Part shown: piece after piece, positions 19,426-28,974 of the stretch | Layout: every line of letters begins with the position of its first letter | Position numbering within the stretch: position 1 is the first letter of the stretch | Assembly: GCF_900112795.1 (NCBI RefSeq) | Contig: NZ_FONA01000019.1 | Span: 33,071-97,070, forward strand | Length of the DNA: 64,000 bases | Reading direction: 5' to 3' | DNA from: Thermophagus xiamenensis | Lineage (GTDB): Bacteria > Bacteroidota > Bacteroidia > Bacteroidales > Marinilabiliaceae | Notes under the pieces: generated by a model | Databases searched by the model: none | Told to the model about the DNA's origin: nothing | What the model saw: the letters and a program-made list of their open reading frames with translations, nothing else | Position numbers and translations under genes: made by a program

Positions 19426-22002
19426 TTAAATTTTTATTTCAAAGGATGCCCGTATACCAAACCGGGGTGCTTTGTCACTCTCGGTTAGTCGCCAGATGGC
19501 ATCAAATCTAAAAAACCTCAATACATTTTCTACTCCGGCACCTATTTCCAAATAGGGTTTATTGTTATAATCGGAATAAGTCAAAGGAAAAGATAGTAAT
19601 TGACTATGCCTGTTGTCTACACTTCCTATCATGGCTTTGGCACTAATCACTTCACGCAGGCCTAAACGATATAACCCGGGTATCCGCTTAAACCAAAAAC
19701 CATTCAGATTGCACTCGGTAAAAACATGTAAATAGCGGTCATGAAAAAATTCTATGTTATCCATAAGGTTGAATCGATACCTACTTATACCATAAGTCTC
19801 ATTACCACGAGGGATATCGAGCAGTGGATAAGGTACGCGTCCCAGTATCCATCCCCCTTCCACGGCATAATTGATACGTGCCTGCCCCAGGTAAAAGTGA
19901 TGTTTATAGGTGGAATGTATCTTGCCGTAGTATTCGCGCTCATCGCCTGCCTCCGTTACTCCGCCTGAAAAAACCAGGTTTACGACAGGTTTTGGTGAAG
20001 AAAGATAAATCCTTCGATATCCATAATCGAGATACTTTTCCAGCCACGACCATCTCAACCGGATTCTCACCTCGGATGCATCAAAATGGTCCAATAAATT
20101 ACCATTGGAAAGAAATGGATAAAACTGAGGGGAATAAATTCTCGATGCCGTAGCGCTTGTCTTTAGGCTAAATCCTGTTCTTACCTCATGCTCGAAAGAT
20201 GCAGTCAGTTTTTTCACCTGATACAATTCATCCAGCTCATCTCTTAGAAATAGATAACTGATAAGATTGGAAGTAGAGGGACTCTGCTTGTTTTCGTACA
20301 GGTAGAGAATATTCTCGCTTTCCCCCATCAGAATCATGTCATTATTATACTCGGCACTTATTAAGTTTCGACGCGAAGCAGGCAATAAAAAACCGGCACC
20401 TACTCTCCCGAGCCACTGTTTATTACGCGTGCCATATCCAACGCCACCCCAAAGACTAAAATTTTCAGACACCTCCTCACTGGTACGGCCGCCAATAAAA
20501 AGATGAGTCCCTTCTACTTCATTAAATAATATAGTTTTATCGTATGGTCCCCATTCAAAATATCCCAAATCATAATATCCCGTCATAGCCATATCGGCAA
20601 CATTATCAAGCAACTTTACCAAAGGCAAACGGTTGACAGAATCTATTGCAGCTTTCATTTCCCAATCGTTGGCATCCAACGCAACGGGTCGTATCGACTG
20701 CCAATATGTTGAATCTTTCTTTTTATAATCCCGCGCTTTTACCGATTCATATGAAAGTTGTCGATGACTCAGTTCAACCTCCCGGTTTAAACCAATATTT
20801 GCATCCCGAAAATGCATGTAATTTATGGCCTTTAACTCTACCCTTTTTTGATTTTTTTTAAACTCTACAGGCAAATAATCGATGGAAAAGATAATTCTTG
20901 ATTGGCCATAAAACGGGACAGAATCATTCAACAAATGATAATCAGCCTGAATTTCCAAATCTTTTATGAAATTTAAATGCTCCGGATTGACAAGGGTAGC
21001 TTTTATTTGCGTAATGGCAAAACTACTGTCAACAACAGTCATTTCGCCTCTAAAAGTATTATCTCCTTTACGGCGGGGCGTGAAACGTATTTGGTAGGCC
21101 TTTCCGTACCTGGTCATCACCGAATCCAGCAAATAGTATTTATAATAAAACCACCCGTTACTATGAGCCGGACTAATAAATTGATGTCCTAAAAATGGAA
21201 TGGTGTTATTATAAAAATTAATACCATCGTCGAGGCCCGAAGTAAACCCGGAAATTTCAGTCTCCTGCAACAGGCCCAAACCTTGTGTATGGTCGGCTTC
21301 TATGGTTGACTTACGTTTTAGTGGCTCTTTCTGATATTCATTGAATACCACTTGCTCCGAAAAATATACCGGCAAATATCGGGTTCCCTTATCATCATAT
21401 TTAAAAATTCCACCGGCATGCCTGAAAATATTCCATGCCGTCATTTTATCCGTGACATTATTAATTCGATAATCCCATTTGGTATAACGACGGTAAGAAT
21501 AGCCCGGAAGTCTTGCCGGATTATTCTTTTCTCTGTTTGTCACCACCCCCGTCATTATCCGGCGTACAGGACCTTCATCGGGCTTCACTTTAATTTCGGC
21601 CAAACTTATTTGCGTAGGTTGTAACCATACCTCTAATGATTGTTCTTTTCCTTTTTCTACCTTATGCTTTTGCATAACATAACCCAAGGAAGAAAAAACA
21701 ATGGTATCGACAGGAATATTGGCACTTAAAGAAAAATAACCGGCAGTATCACTGGCGGTTCCTATGGTTGTCCCCTGAAAACTGATATTTACCAACGGTA
21801 AAGGGTCATGTGTTTCGCCATCATAAACCCTCCCTTCTACAACTGTGGTTTGACTTGTCCCATTGACTTCTGCAAGACAAATAACAAAACACAATATCAA
21901 CAACTTGGGCAAAGGGTTAATCGCTACCTTTTCAAAAAATAAAACAGACTTGTTATTATTCAACTTCTGCATATTCATCAAACGGCTATGGCCTCCTTCC
22001 AC
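19426..22002 (-). CDS. DUF5686 / carboxypeptidase-regulatory-like outer-membrane protein (second copy)
   Basis: An 858-residue paralogue of the protein at 4292-6745 with the same layout: signal-like segment (LLILCFVICLAEVNGTSQ), CarboxypepD_reg-like domain (about 55-135: PLPLVNISFQGTTIGTASDTAGYF) and a DUF5686 barrel-like region with a beta-type end (FGIRASFEIKI). The signal starts about 30 residues in, so translation may begin at MNMQKL (21978) or MQKL (21972) rather than at 22002; none gives a short N-terminus. It is followed 15 bases later by the exported hypothetical gene. Role unknown. Confidence 0.85.
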   Translation of the reverse strand: MEGGHSRLMNMQKLNNNKSVLFFEKVAINPLPKLLILCFVICLAEVNGTSQTTVVEGRVYDGETHDPLPLVNISFQGTTIGTASDTAGYFSLSANIPVDTIVFSSLGYVMQKHKVEKGKEQSLEVWLQPTQISLAEIKVKPDEGPVRRIMTGVVTNREKNNPARLPGYSYRRYTKWDYRINNVTDKMTAWNIFRHAGGIFKYDDKGTRYLPVYFSEQVVFNEYQKEPLKRKSTIEADHTQGLGLLQETEISGFTSGLDDGINFYNNTIPFLGHQFISPAHSNGWFYYKYYLLDSVMTRYGKAYQIRFTPRRKGDNTFRGEMTVVDSSFAITQIKATLVNPEHLNFIKDLEIQADYHLLNDSVPFYGQSRIIFSIDYLPVEFKKNQKRVELKAINYMHFRDANIGLNREVELSHRQLSYESVKARDYKKKDSTYWQSIRPVALDANDWEMKAAIDSVNRLPLVKLLDNVADMAMTGYYDLGYFEWGPYDKTILFNEVEGTHLFIGGRTSEEVSENFSLWGGVGYGTRNKQWLGRVGAGFLLPASRRNLISAEYNNDMILMGESENILYLYENKQSPSTSNLISYLFLRDELDELYQVKKLTASFEHEVRTGFSLKTSATASRIYSPQFYPFLSNGNLLDHFDASEVRIRLRWSWLEKYLDYGYRRIYLSSPKPVVNLVFSGGVTEAGDEREYYGKIHSTYKHHFYLGQARINYAVEGGWILGRVPYPLLDIPRGNETYGISRYRFNLMDNIEFFHDRYLHVFTECNLNGFWFKRIPGLYRLGLREVISAKAMIGSVDNRHSQLLSFPLTYSDYNNKPYLEIGAGVENVLRFFRFDAIWRLTESDKAPRFGIRASFEIKI

Positions 22003-22253
22003 ATCAATTTAACAGAATTAATTTTAGAAGAAGGACCTTTTACAGCCGTCAAAACTACATTATTGATAGATTCACCTAATCTTATTTTCGTTAAACCACA
22101 AAAAAAAGATGACGGAAATGCATTTTATAAGCCTGAAATGTTTTATTCGCGGCAGAAAAAAGTGGTAAACATACGAGGCGATTAGTCGTTAGTTATTTAA
22201 CACTAACCACCTGACCCATCCTGACACATATGTCCTCTGCCCAAAATGCACGG

Positions 22254-23024
22254 TTAAAACTTCCACTGAAAAGAATTTTTAACCGTGTAGAACAGCTTAT
22301 CTACATCAACTGCGGTATTGTCGTATTCCAGTTTGACGAATAAACCAAAATTAAAGTTTTTGGATATTTTAAGGGAGAGGTTGGATTCGCTCCATATCCG
22401 GTAGTCGGCCGGGTCGGAATAGTCGGGCTCGTAATAGGTGGTATGACTTAAGGAAGCCGAAGGACTGATGGTCCAGCTGAAGCTACCCATGGAACTAAAT
22501 TTCACCAGACTTTTTTTGCGGTTGTAATCGGTGTATTCGTATAGCTCGTTGAGGTAGATGGTATAGCCCACCAGGAATAGCGAAAAATTATCATTGTCGG
22601 CAATGTTGAAGCGGGGTCCGCCACCAAGGATATATCGATGTTTCAAACTTTTGACGCGGTTATACTGGTATTGAAAGAAACTTTCGGCAATAATGATTTT
22701 ATCGGGGACCCAGTAGTTATATTTCAACATAAGGCCACCGTTGTTAACGTTACGTTCGTTACCCACTTCGTTAAAGCTAAGGTCGGTAGAAAGCAGATAA
22801 GTGTTTAACTCATCATTGTATTGCAGTTTAAGCCTGGAACTAAGTTGTTTTTGGTCGGTAGAAGTATGAATCAAATTAAAACCCAGGTTAAACTCTCCCT
22901 GTAAACCTTTATTGGGGTCTTTTGTCCGGCGTTTATCGATACTTACAATTTGCGCATCCAATGAAAAAAAATTACCCGTTAAAAAAATAAAAATCAGGAA
23001 GAATACTAAGCGATGATTGCCCAT
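22254..23024 (-). CDS. DUF481-like outer-membrane protein
   Basis: A 256-residue secreted protein with a signal peptide (FFSLDAQ) and about twelve amphipathic beta strands ending in FQWKF, a canonical aromatic outer-membrane end. The repeated LNTYLLSTDLSFNEVGNER-type strands match the DUF481 pattern of putative salt-inducible outer-membrane barrels. It stands alone, with repeat sequence on both sides: heptamer traces at about 22180-22215 and octamers at 23100-23275. Its ligand or cargo is unknown. Confidence 0.75.
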   Translation of the reverse strand: MGNHRLVFFLIFIFLTGNFFSLDAQIVSIDKRRTKDPNKGLQGEFNLGFNLIHTSTDQKQLSSRLKLQYNDELNTYLLSTDLSFNEVGNERNVNNGGLMLKYNYWVPDKIIIAESFFQYQYNRVKSLKHRYILGGGPRFNIADNDNFSLFLVGYTIYLNELYEYTDYNRKKSLVKFSSMGSFSWTISPSASLSHTTYYEPDYSDPADYRIWSESNLSLKISKNFNFGLFVKLEYDNTAVDVDKLFYTVKNSFQWKF

Positions 23025-23099
23025 GATAATTTTAATATGATTAGTTTTTAGTTCTTATTTCAAAGTTTTTAGTTATCAGGCTTCAAGCCCCTAAATCAA

Positions 23100-23275
23100 C
23101 ATCAGCATATTAGCTTATCAATCTCTTCAATCCATTAGCCTAACAAAATATAAGCCTATTGGCCTAACGACCTATCAGCCTATTAGCCTATCAGCCTATT
23201 AGCCTATTAACCTATCAGCCTATTAGCCTATTGACCTATTAGCCTAATTAGCCTATCGGCCTGTTGGCCTAATGC
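23100..23275. repeat. GCCTANNN octamer array
   Basis: From about 23140 to 23273 the sequence is a run of 8-base units such as GCCTATCA, GCCTATTA and ACCTATTG, preceded by an ATCAGCATATTAGC/CAATCTCTTCAATCC stretch. The same array type occurs at 25740-25925 and in short form at other gaps. It lies between the DUF481 gene and the promoter of the aminotransferase. No gene is evident. Confidence 0.8.
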
Positions 23276-23375
23276 GTTTCAGCGCAACAAATTTATTTAA
23301 AATAGAATGGTATGCAATAGTCAACACAAATTGCATTTTCTAATACAACAATTATTAAACTATGTCAACGATCAT

Positions 23376-23383
23376 TATATTTG
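23376..23383 (+). promoter_or_regulatory. Candidate -7 box TATATTTG
   Basis: Matches the Bacteroidota TAnnTTTG element, 177 bases ahead of the aminotransferase start and 38 bases ahead of a small leader frame. No clear TTTG -33 box was found at the expected distance, so this is tentative. Confidence 0.4.
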
Positions 23384-23421
23384 TCGACCATCAGGTGTAA
23401 ATTTGAATAAATAAATCAGGC

Positions 23422-23547
23422 ATGGTTAAGAATGTCTTTAAATGGTTCTCCTCTTTTAGGAACTCAACAAAGGCAGGCCATGCGTGTTCGCCATACCTGT
23501 TCCGGTTAATCAGGGAAAGTATGGGAAATAATTTAACACAAATGTAA
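23422..23547 (+). CDS. Possible 41-residue leader peptide
   Basis: An ATG preceded by AAATCAGG opens a 41-codon frame (begins MVKNVFKWFSSFRNSTKAGH, ends NNLTQM) that stops 12 bases before the aminotransferase ATG, with a candidate promoter upstream. I do not recognise it. The stretch also contains a GGCAGG...CCTGTTCC inverted repeat and the string GCCATACCTGTTCCGG, which is nearly the same as part of the terminator at 2074-2120 (GCCATACCTGCTCCGG). It may therefore be a structured leader rather than a protein. Confidence 0.3.
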   Translation: MVKNVFKWFSSFRNSTKAGHACSPYLFRLIRESMGNNLTQM

Positions 23548-23559
23548 AAATATAGGACA

Positions 23560-24765
23560 ATGCCCAAAATCTCTCAGCGTGGCGGCTCGATGCCTGCCTC
23601 ACCCATTCGGAAGCTGGTGCCTTATGCCGAGGCTGCCAAACAAAAAGGAATTAATGTAATTCATTTGAACATTGGTCAACCCGACATCTTTACACCTGAA
23701 GTAGCTTTTGATGCCTTGCATAACCTTAACCTAAAAGTTATCGAGTACAGCCATTCGGCAGGAAATGAATCGTATCGGAGAAAACTGGCAGCCTATTATC
23801 GTTCCATTGGTATTGATGTTGACCATAACGAAATATTAATTACCACCGGCGGTTCGGAAGCGCTCACCTTTGCTTTTCTTAGCTGTTTGAATCCGGGTGA
23901 CGAAATAATCATGCCTGAACCTTTTTATGCCAACTATAATGGTTTTGCTACGCTTGCCGGCATAAACATTGTTCCTATAACTTCATCCATTGAAAATGAC
24001 TTTGCCTTACCGCCAGTGGCCGAATTTGAAAAATTAATAACTCCACGCACAAAAGGAATTTTGATTTGCAATCCCAATAATCCCACCGGATACCTCTATT
24101 CCGAATCGGAATTAAAGGCTTTGCGCGACCTGGTCGTCAAACATGACCTATATTTCTTTTCCGATGAGGTGTACCGCGAGTTTTGTTACGATAATCACCA
24201 GCATCTTTCGGTGCTTCATCTAAAGGGAATAGAAGAACACGCCGTAATGATTGATTCGGTATCGAAACGCTACAGCGAATGCGGCGTGCGTATTGGGGCA
24301 TTGGTATCAAAAAATCATCAACTTATCGAAACAGCACTTAAGTTTGGGCAGGCACGATTAAGTCCTCCCGGACTGGGACAAATTGTCGGAGAGGCATCAT
24401 TGGATACTCCGCCTGACTATTTTATCTCTGTTAAAGAAGAATATCTTAAGCGACGCGACTTTCTGGTTAATGCCCTCAATAAAATTCCGGGCGTTACATG
24501 CCCACAACCAAAGGGGGCTTTTTACACCATGGTAAAATTACCGGTTGATGATGCCGATGAATTTTGCCGATGGATTTTAAGTGATTTTAATTTTGAAGGA
24601 CATACCGTAATGATGGCTCCCGGGTCAGGGTTCTATTCATCTAATGATAAAGGCCGTAACGAGGTGCGTATTGCCTATGTTTTGAAGCAGGAAGATTTGG
24701 CTAAAGCCGTAATGGTACTGCAAAAGGCTCTGGAAGCTTATCCGGGAAGAACCACAGGCCGTTAG
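23560..24765 (+). CDS. Pyridoxal-phosphate aminotransferase, class I/II (aspartate-aminotransferase-like)
   Basis: A cytoplasmic fold-type I aminotransferase of 401 residues. HLNIGQPD (35-42) and YSHSAGNESYR bind the substrate side, GGSEAL (about 92-97) and NPNNPTGYLYS (about 170-180) contact the cofactor, SDEVYREF gives the PLP Asp and Tyr, and SVSKRYSECGVRIG carries the Schiff-base Lys. This family includes aspartate, tyrosine and methionine aminotransferases; the exact amino acid cannot be assigned. The stop codon TAG merges with the start of an intergenic repeat (GTTAGGCAATTAGGTC). Confidence 0.92.
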   Translation: MPKISQRGGSMPASPIRKLVPYAEAAKQKGINVIHLNIGQPDIFTPEVAFDALHNLNLKVIEYSHSAGNESYRRKLAAYYRSIGIDVDHNEILITTGGSEALTFAFLSCLNPGDEIIMPEPFYANYNGFATLAGINIVPITSSIENDFALPPVAEFEKLITPRTKGILICNPNNPTGYLYSESELKALRDLVVKHDLYFFSDEVYREFCYDNHQHLSVLHLKGIEEHAVMIDSVSKRYSECGVRIGALVSKNHQLIETALKFGQARLSPPGLGQIVGEASLDTPPDYFISVKEEYLKRRDFLVNALNKIPGVTCPQPKGAFYTMVKLPVDDADEFCRWILSDFNFEGHTVMMAPGSGFYSSNDKGRNEVRIAYVLKQEDLAKAVMVLQKALEAYPGRTTGR

Positions 24766-25078
24766 GCAATTAGGTCAATAGGCTGATTGGCTAATGGATT
24801 GATGAGATTGATGAGATTTAGGGGATTTGAAGAAGGGACATATCAACACTGGGGCGTTAGTGCCACATTGGAATTTTAACAACAGACCTTAAAACTCATT
24901 GAGCATAAACTGTCTGGAGTTTTTTAACCAAAAAAATCCATTTTTTCGTGCAATTAGACAACAAATGTCTTAACTTGCACAATGGTATTGATAAAATACG
25001 GTAATGCTCCTTCTGAAAAATTGAGCTTTGCGGTAGTTTTATTGGTAACCAACAATTATTAATTATTTCTATTTTATT
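24763..25078. repeat. Short octamer/heptamer repeat and leader of the RRM gene
   Basis: From 24763 to about 24830 the gap carries TAGGCAATTAGGTCAATAGGCTGATTGGC and GATTGATGAGATTGATGAG, the complement of the octamer repeats seen elsewhere. The rest (24840-25078) is the 5' region of the RRM gene; it contains AATTAGACAACAAATGTCTTAA, an inverted-repeat-like segment, but I see no further gene. Confidence 0.55.
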
Positions 25079-25357
25079 ATGAACATTTTTGTAGCAAAGC
25101 TCAGCGCCCGCACCAAGAGTGAGGATCTGGAGCAATTGTTTAGTGAATTTGGAGAAGTAAGCTCCGCTAAAGTTATTATGGACCGTGCAACGGGTTATTC
25201 AAAGCGTTTTGGCTTTGTTGAGATGCCCAACGACGACGAAGCTCAAACTGCCATTGACAATCTTGATGACAAAGAATTTGACGGCAGTCGTATTGTGGTA
25301 AAGAAAGCTCGCCCCCGCGAAGAAGTTAGCGGACGAAGCGATCGTAATTTTGGTTAG
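25079..25357 (+). CDS. RNA-binding protein, RRM domain
   Basis: A 92-residue protein that is almost only one RRM. RNP2 is NIFVAKL (2-8) and RNP1 is KRFGFVEM (42-49), with the beta-alpha-beta topology complete by VVKKARPRE. The tail is short and charged and lacks the long Gly/Arg stretch of many bacterial RRM proteins. Such proteins in Bacteroidota and cyanobacteria bind single-stranded RNA, often in cold or stress response. It is monocistronic: a long hairpin ending in a T-run follows. Confidence 0.93.
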   Translation: MNIFVAKLSARTKSEDLEQLFSEFGEVSSAKVIMDRATGYSKRFGFVEMPNDDEAQTAIDNLDDKEFDGSRIVVKKARPREEVSGRSDRNFG

Positions 25358-25377
25358 TCCCTTAACCCGGATGAAGT

Positions 25378-25512
25378 AAAGAGGGTGCCTGTAAATGTTG
25401 GAATTCTTCGAGTCAATTTTATTATGTTTTGAGAAATGTGTCTTTCCCAAATTCAATATAAATTATTGACTCATGGTAAAATTTCAGCCTTTTAAGACAG
25501 CCTCTTTTTTTC
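25378..25512 (+). terminator. Long imperfect hairpin and T-run after the RRM gene
   Basis: AAAGAGGGTGCCTGT (from 25378) pairs imperfectly with GACAGCCTCTTT (to 25507), followed by a T-run ending at 25511. Inside it, GAGTCAAT (25410-25417) pairs with ATTGACTC (25465-25472). The outer arms match the form of terminators common in Bacteroidota; the 120-base interior is unusually long and could be a small RNA or the remains of a small mobile element. Confidence 0.6.
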
Positions 25513-25554
25513 GTACAAAACATACTTACTTCATTAATATATTGATTATTTAAA

Positions 25555-25930
25555 TTAGTCATTAGTGGTTAGTAGTTAGTAGTTAGTAGTTAGTGGGTTA
25601 GTAATTAGTGGTTAGTGGTTAGTGGTTAGTGGTTAGTAGTTAGTTCCAATTTATCTTCTGTTAGCCGATAACGTCTTAACCCTATCAATCAATTTAATAA
25701 ACATCAACACATTAGCACATTAGCATATCAGCACATCAATCCATTAGCCTATCAGCCTAATGACCTATTGACCTAATGGCCTATCAGCCTAATAGCCTAT
25801 TGGCCTAATGGCCTATCAGCCTAATAACCTATTGGCCTAATGGCCTATCAGCCTAATAACCTATTGGCCTAATGGCCTATCAGCCTAACAGCCTATTGGC
25901 CTATCAGCCTATTGGCCTATTAGCAGCTTT
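25555..25930. repeat. Composite repeat: heptamers, CCGATAACGTC module, octamers
   Basis: 25555-25645 is a run of GTTAGTR heptamers with TTAGTGGTTAGT variants. 25644-25720 is the module with GTTAGCCGATAACGTCTTA and TATCAATCAATTTAATAAAC, also present at about 31.68, 32.15 and 32.60 kb. 25741-25922 is an almost pure array of octamers (GCCTATCA, GCCTAATA, GCCTATTG, GCCTAATG) that repeat as a set of four, giving a higher-order period of 32. It sits upstream of valS and has no gene. Confidence 0.85.
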
Positions 25931-25989
25931 TCTGCCTCACTTTATTACACATCCTTGTCTTTATATGTCAAAAGGTCGGCGACTTTTTG

Positions 25990-25997
25990 TATTTTTG
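25990..25997 (+). promoter_or_regulatory. Candidate -7 box TATTTTTG of valS
   Basis: Fits TAnnTTTG and lies 33 bases before the valS ATG, which would give a short leader. It begins just after the octamer array ends. No convincing -33 element was seen. Confidence 0.45.
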
Positions 25998-26030
25998 CAT
26001 TTTCTATAAAAAAAGAAAGTTCATCGTATT

Positions 26031-28661
26031 ATGGAAATTGCAAGCAAATACAGTCCGGCCGAAACAGAAGAGAAATGGTATCAATACTGGATGGAACAGA
26101 AATTCTTTAAGTCTGTTCCCGACGAGCGTGAACCCTACACCATCGTTATACCTCCGCCCAATGTAACAGGGGTATTGCATATGGGACACATGCTTAACAA
26201 CACCATCCAGGACATTCTGGTGCGCCGGGCGCGTATGCAGGGCAAAAATGCTTGCTGGGTGCCGGGAACCGACCACGCATCTATTGCTACCGAAGCCAAA
26301 GTGGTCAACAAGCTACGGGAAGAAGGCATCTCCAAGCAATCCCTTTCCCGTGAAGAATTCCTGAAACATGCATGGGACTGGACCCACAAGCATGGCGGCA
26401 TCATCCTCGAACAGCTCAAAAAACTGGGCGCCTCCTGCGACTGGGACCGTACCTGCTTCACCATGGACGAAATACGCAGCAAAGGCGTCATCAAAGTATT
26501 CGTAGACCTTTATCGTAAGGGCCTCATCTATCGCGGCATCCGTATGGTCAACTGGGACCCGGTTGCAAAAACCGCCCTGTCCGATGAAGAAGTCATCTAT
26601 CGTGAAGAACAATCCAAACTCTATTATATCCGCTATCAGGTAGAGGGTGAAAGTGAGCAGTATGTCACCATTGCTACTACCCGTCCCGAAACCATATTGG
26701 GCGACACGGCCGTATGTGTCAATCCCAATGACGAACGATTCCGACATCTGGTGGGCAAAAAGGTGCTGGTACCCCTCATCGGAAGAGCCATTCCTGTCAT
26801 CGAAGACGAGTACGTTGATATGGAATTTGGAACCGGATGCCTTAAAATCACTCCTGCCCACGATATCAACGACTATGAAATAGGGATGCGTCATAACCTG
26901 GAATCGATAGATATCCTCAACGATGACGGAACATTAAATGAGGCGGCACAACTCTATGTGGGCGAAGACCGCTTCGTGGTACGTGATAAGATTGCCGTTG
27001 ACCTGGAAAAATCGGGTAACCTGGTTAAAATCGAAGACTACACCAACAAAGTGGGCTTTTCGGAACGTACCGATGCCGTCATAGAGCCGCGACTGAGCAC
27101 CCAATGGTTTCTGAAGATGTCGGAATTGGCCAAACCGGCATTGAAAGCGGTGATGGAAGATGAAGTACGTTTTCATCCGGCCAAGTTTAAAAATCTTTAC
27201 CGCCATTGGATGGAGAATGTAAAAGACTGGTGTATCTCACGCCAGCTGTGGTGGGGACATCGCATACCTGTCTATTACCTGGAAGATGGCAGCTACGTGG
27301 TTGCTGAAACCCCGGAAGAAGCCGTTGAGCTTGCACGCGAAAAAACGGGGAACCCCTCCCTCACCGAAAAAGACCTGAAGCAGGACGAAGATGTTCTCGA
27401 CACCTGGGCCTCATCATGGTTATGGCCCATCACTGTTTTTGATGGGTTTAATCCCGATAACAAAGAAATCGATTATTACTATCCCACCAACGATTTGGTG
27501 ACGGCACCCGAAATTATCTTCTTCTGGGTGGCACGGATGATTATGGCCGGATACGAATATCGCGGCACTTATCCATTTAAAAACGTATATTTTACCGGTA
27601 TAGTACGCGACAGTAAGCGGCGTAAGATGTCCAAATCGCTTGGTAACTCACCCGAACCGCTTGAACTTATCAAAAAATATGGTGCCGACGGCGTTCGTAT
27701 GGGTATGCTTCTCTGTTCGCCCGCCGGTAACGACCTCCTCTTTGACGAGAGCCTCACCGAACAGGGACGTAACTTTTCCAACAAGATATGGAACGCCTTC
27801 CGACTGGTAAAAACCTGGAAGGTGGATGAAAAGCAGGAACAACCCGAAAGTTCTGCTTTGGCCATCGAATGGTTCCGAAATAAACTGAACGAGGCCATTA
27901 ACACCCTTGACAACCATTTCGAGAAATACCGTATTTCCGATGCTTTGATGGAAGTCTATCTTCTTTTCCGCGAAGAGTTCTCATCATGGTATCTGGAAAT
28001 GATTAAACCCGCCTATCAGCAGCCCATCGACAGCAAGACTTACAAGGCTACCTTAAACTTTTTCGATGAGCTGATGCGCCTTCTGCATCCTTTTATGCCA
28101 TTCATTACCGAAGAAATTTGGCATCACCTCGAACCACGTAAAGAGGGCGAAAGCATTATGGTGAGTCTGCAACCCAAGGCAGGACCGGTTAATGCCGATA
28201 TGCTTCAACAGTTCGAATACGTGAAAGAAGCTATTGCTGCCATACGTAACCTGCGGCAAGAGAAAAACCTCTCGGCTCATGAGCCCCTCACCCTAAAAGT
28301 AATGATGGGGAAAGATGGTTACTTTAAGCAATTTAACCCTGTTCTGAAAAAAATGGCCAACCTGGAAGCCATTGAAGAGGTAGAGGAAAAAGTTGATGGG
28401 GCAGGTTCATTCCTCATCAAATCTTCAGAATATTTTATCCCCCTTCATGGCTTAATAAATATCGAAGAAGAAATTGAAAAGTTAGAGAAAGAGCTTAACC
28501 GGATGAAGGGATTCCTCAATGGGGTTATGAAAAAACTCAGCAACGAAAAATTTGTTGCCAATGCGCCGGCAAAAGTGGTGGAAATGGAAAAGAAGAAAAA
28601 AGCCGATGCCGAAGCCAAAATTGAAGTGCTCACCGAGAGCATCCGAAATTTGAAAGGGTAA
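26031..28661 (+). CDS. valS: Valine--tRNA ligase
   Basis: Charges tRNA-Val in the cytoplasm. An 876-residue class I synthetase: [17 protein letters not shown] holds HMGH (50-53), the CP1 editing domain follows ([17 protein letters not shown]), then [16 protein letters not shown] with the KMSKS loop, the helical anticodon domain, and the valine-specific C-terminal coiled coil ([19 protein letters not shown] onward, about 805-875) that grips the tRNA. The length is normal. It has its own upstream region with a candidate promoter; the antisense frames over it are shadows. Confidence 0.98.
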   Translation: MEIASKYSPAETEEKWYQYWMEQKFFKSVPDEREPYTIVIPPPNVTGVLHMGHMLNNTIQDILVRRARMQGKNACWVPGTDHASIATEAKVVNKLREEGISKQSLSREEFLKHAWDWTHKHGGIILEQLKKLGASCDWDRTCFTMDEIRSKGVIKVFVDLYRKGLIYRGIRMVNWDPVAKTALSDEEVIYREEQSKLYYIRYQVEGESEQYVTIATTRPETILGDTAVCVNPNDERFRHLVGKKVLVPLIGRAIPVIEDEYVDMEFGTGCLKITPAHDINDYEIGMRHNLESIDILNDDGTLNEAAQLYVGEDRFVVRDKIAVDLEKSGNLVKIEDYTNKVGFSERTDAVIEPRLSTQWFLKMSELAKPALKAVMEDEVRFHPAKFKNLYRHWMENVKDWCISRQLWWGHRIPVYYLEDGSYVVAETPEEAVELAREKTGNPSLTEKDLKQDEDVLDTWASSWLWPITVFDGFNPDNKEIDYYYPTNDLVTAPEIIFFWVARMIMAGYEYRGTYPFKNVYFTGIVRDSKRRKMSKSLGNSPEPLELIKKYGADGVRMGMLLCSPAGNDLLFDESLTEQGRNFSNKIWNAFRLVKTWKVDEKQEQPESSALAIEWFRNKLNEAINTLDNHFEKYRISDALMEVYLLFREEFSSWYLEMIKPAYQQPIDSKTYKATLNFFDELMRLLHPFMPFITEEIWHHLEPRKEGESIMVSLQPKAGPVNADMLQQFEYVKEAIAAIRNLRQEKNLSAHEPLTLKVMMGKDGYFKQFNPVLKKMANLEAIEEVEEKVDGAGSFLIKSSEYFIPLHGLINIEEEIEKLEKELNRMKGFLNGVMKKLSNEKFVANAPAKVVEMEKKKKADAEAKIEVLTESIRNLKG

Positions 28662-28746
28662 GACGAAGACTATAGCAAATTTGTCGCTTTCTTATTACCC
28701 GAACAACTTCAAATTCAATAATTTGAAGCTTTCTAACAACAAAGAC

Positions 28747-28974
28747 ATGAAGGCTTACATGACTGCCAAAAACAAAAAACTATCACTTACCGCCCAAAGG
28801 ACGGTAAGTGATTTTATTGATTTTTTGCTTTATAAGGAAAAAGAAGAAAAATCAAAAAGAGCTTCAAACTATAAAAAAAGAATTCTCGAAGTATCTCAAT
28901 GGGCAGAGGCAGATTGTAAGATTTTTGAAGAAAATCGGAAATTGTTTAATCAATGGCCACCTCCAAAATGGTAG
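28747..28974 (+). CDS. Putative antitoxin of a VapBC-like pair
   Basis: A 75-residue charged protein (starts MKAYMTAKNKKLSLTAQRTV, ends QWPPPKW) whose last codons overlap the start of a PIN-domain gene, the standard antitoxin-toxin arrangement. SDFIDFLLYKEKEEKSKRASNYKKRI reads as an N-terminal short DNA-binding or dimer unit followed by a charged helix, similar to small antitoxins linked to VapC-type toxins; no named family is certain. An earlier ATG at 28681 is possible but adds an AT-rich, unlikely N-terminus. Its toxin is broken, so it may now be an orphan. Confidence 0.6.
   Translation: MKAYMTAKNKKLSLTAQRTVSDFIDFLLYKEKEEKSKRASNYKKRILEVSQWAEADCKIFEENRKLFNQWPPPKW

Noticed and set aside
26135..26894. 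Long antisense frames over valS
   Set aside because: They are shadows of codon use in a strongly supported gene.
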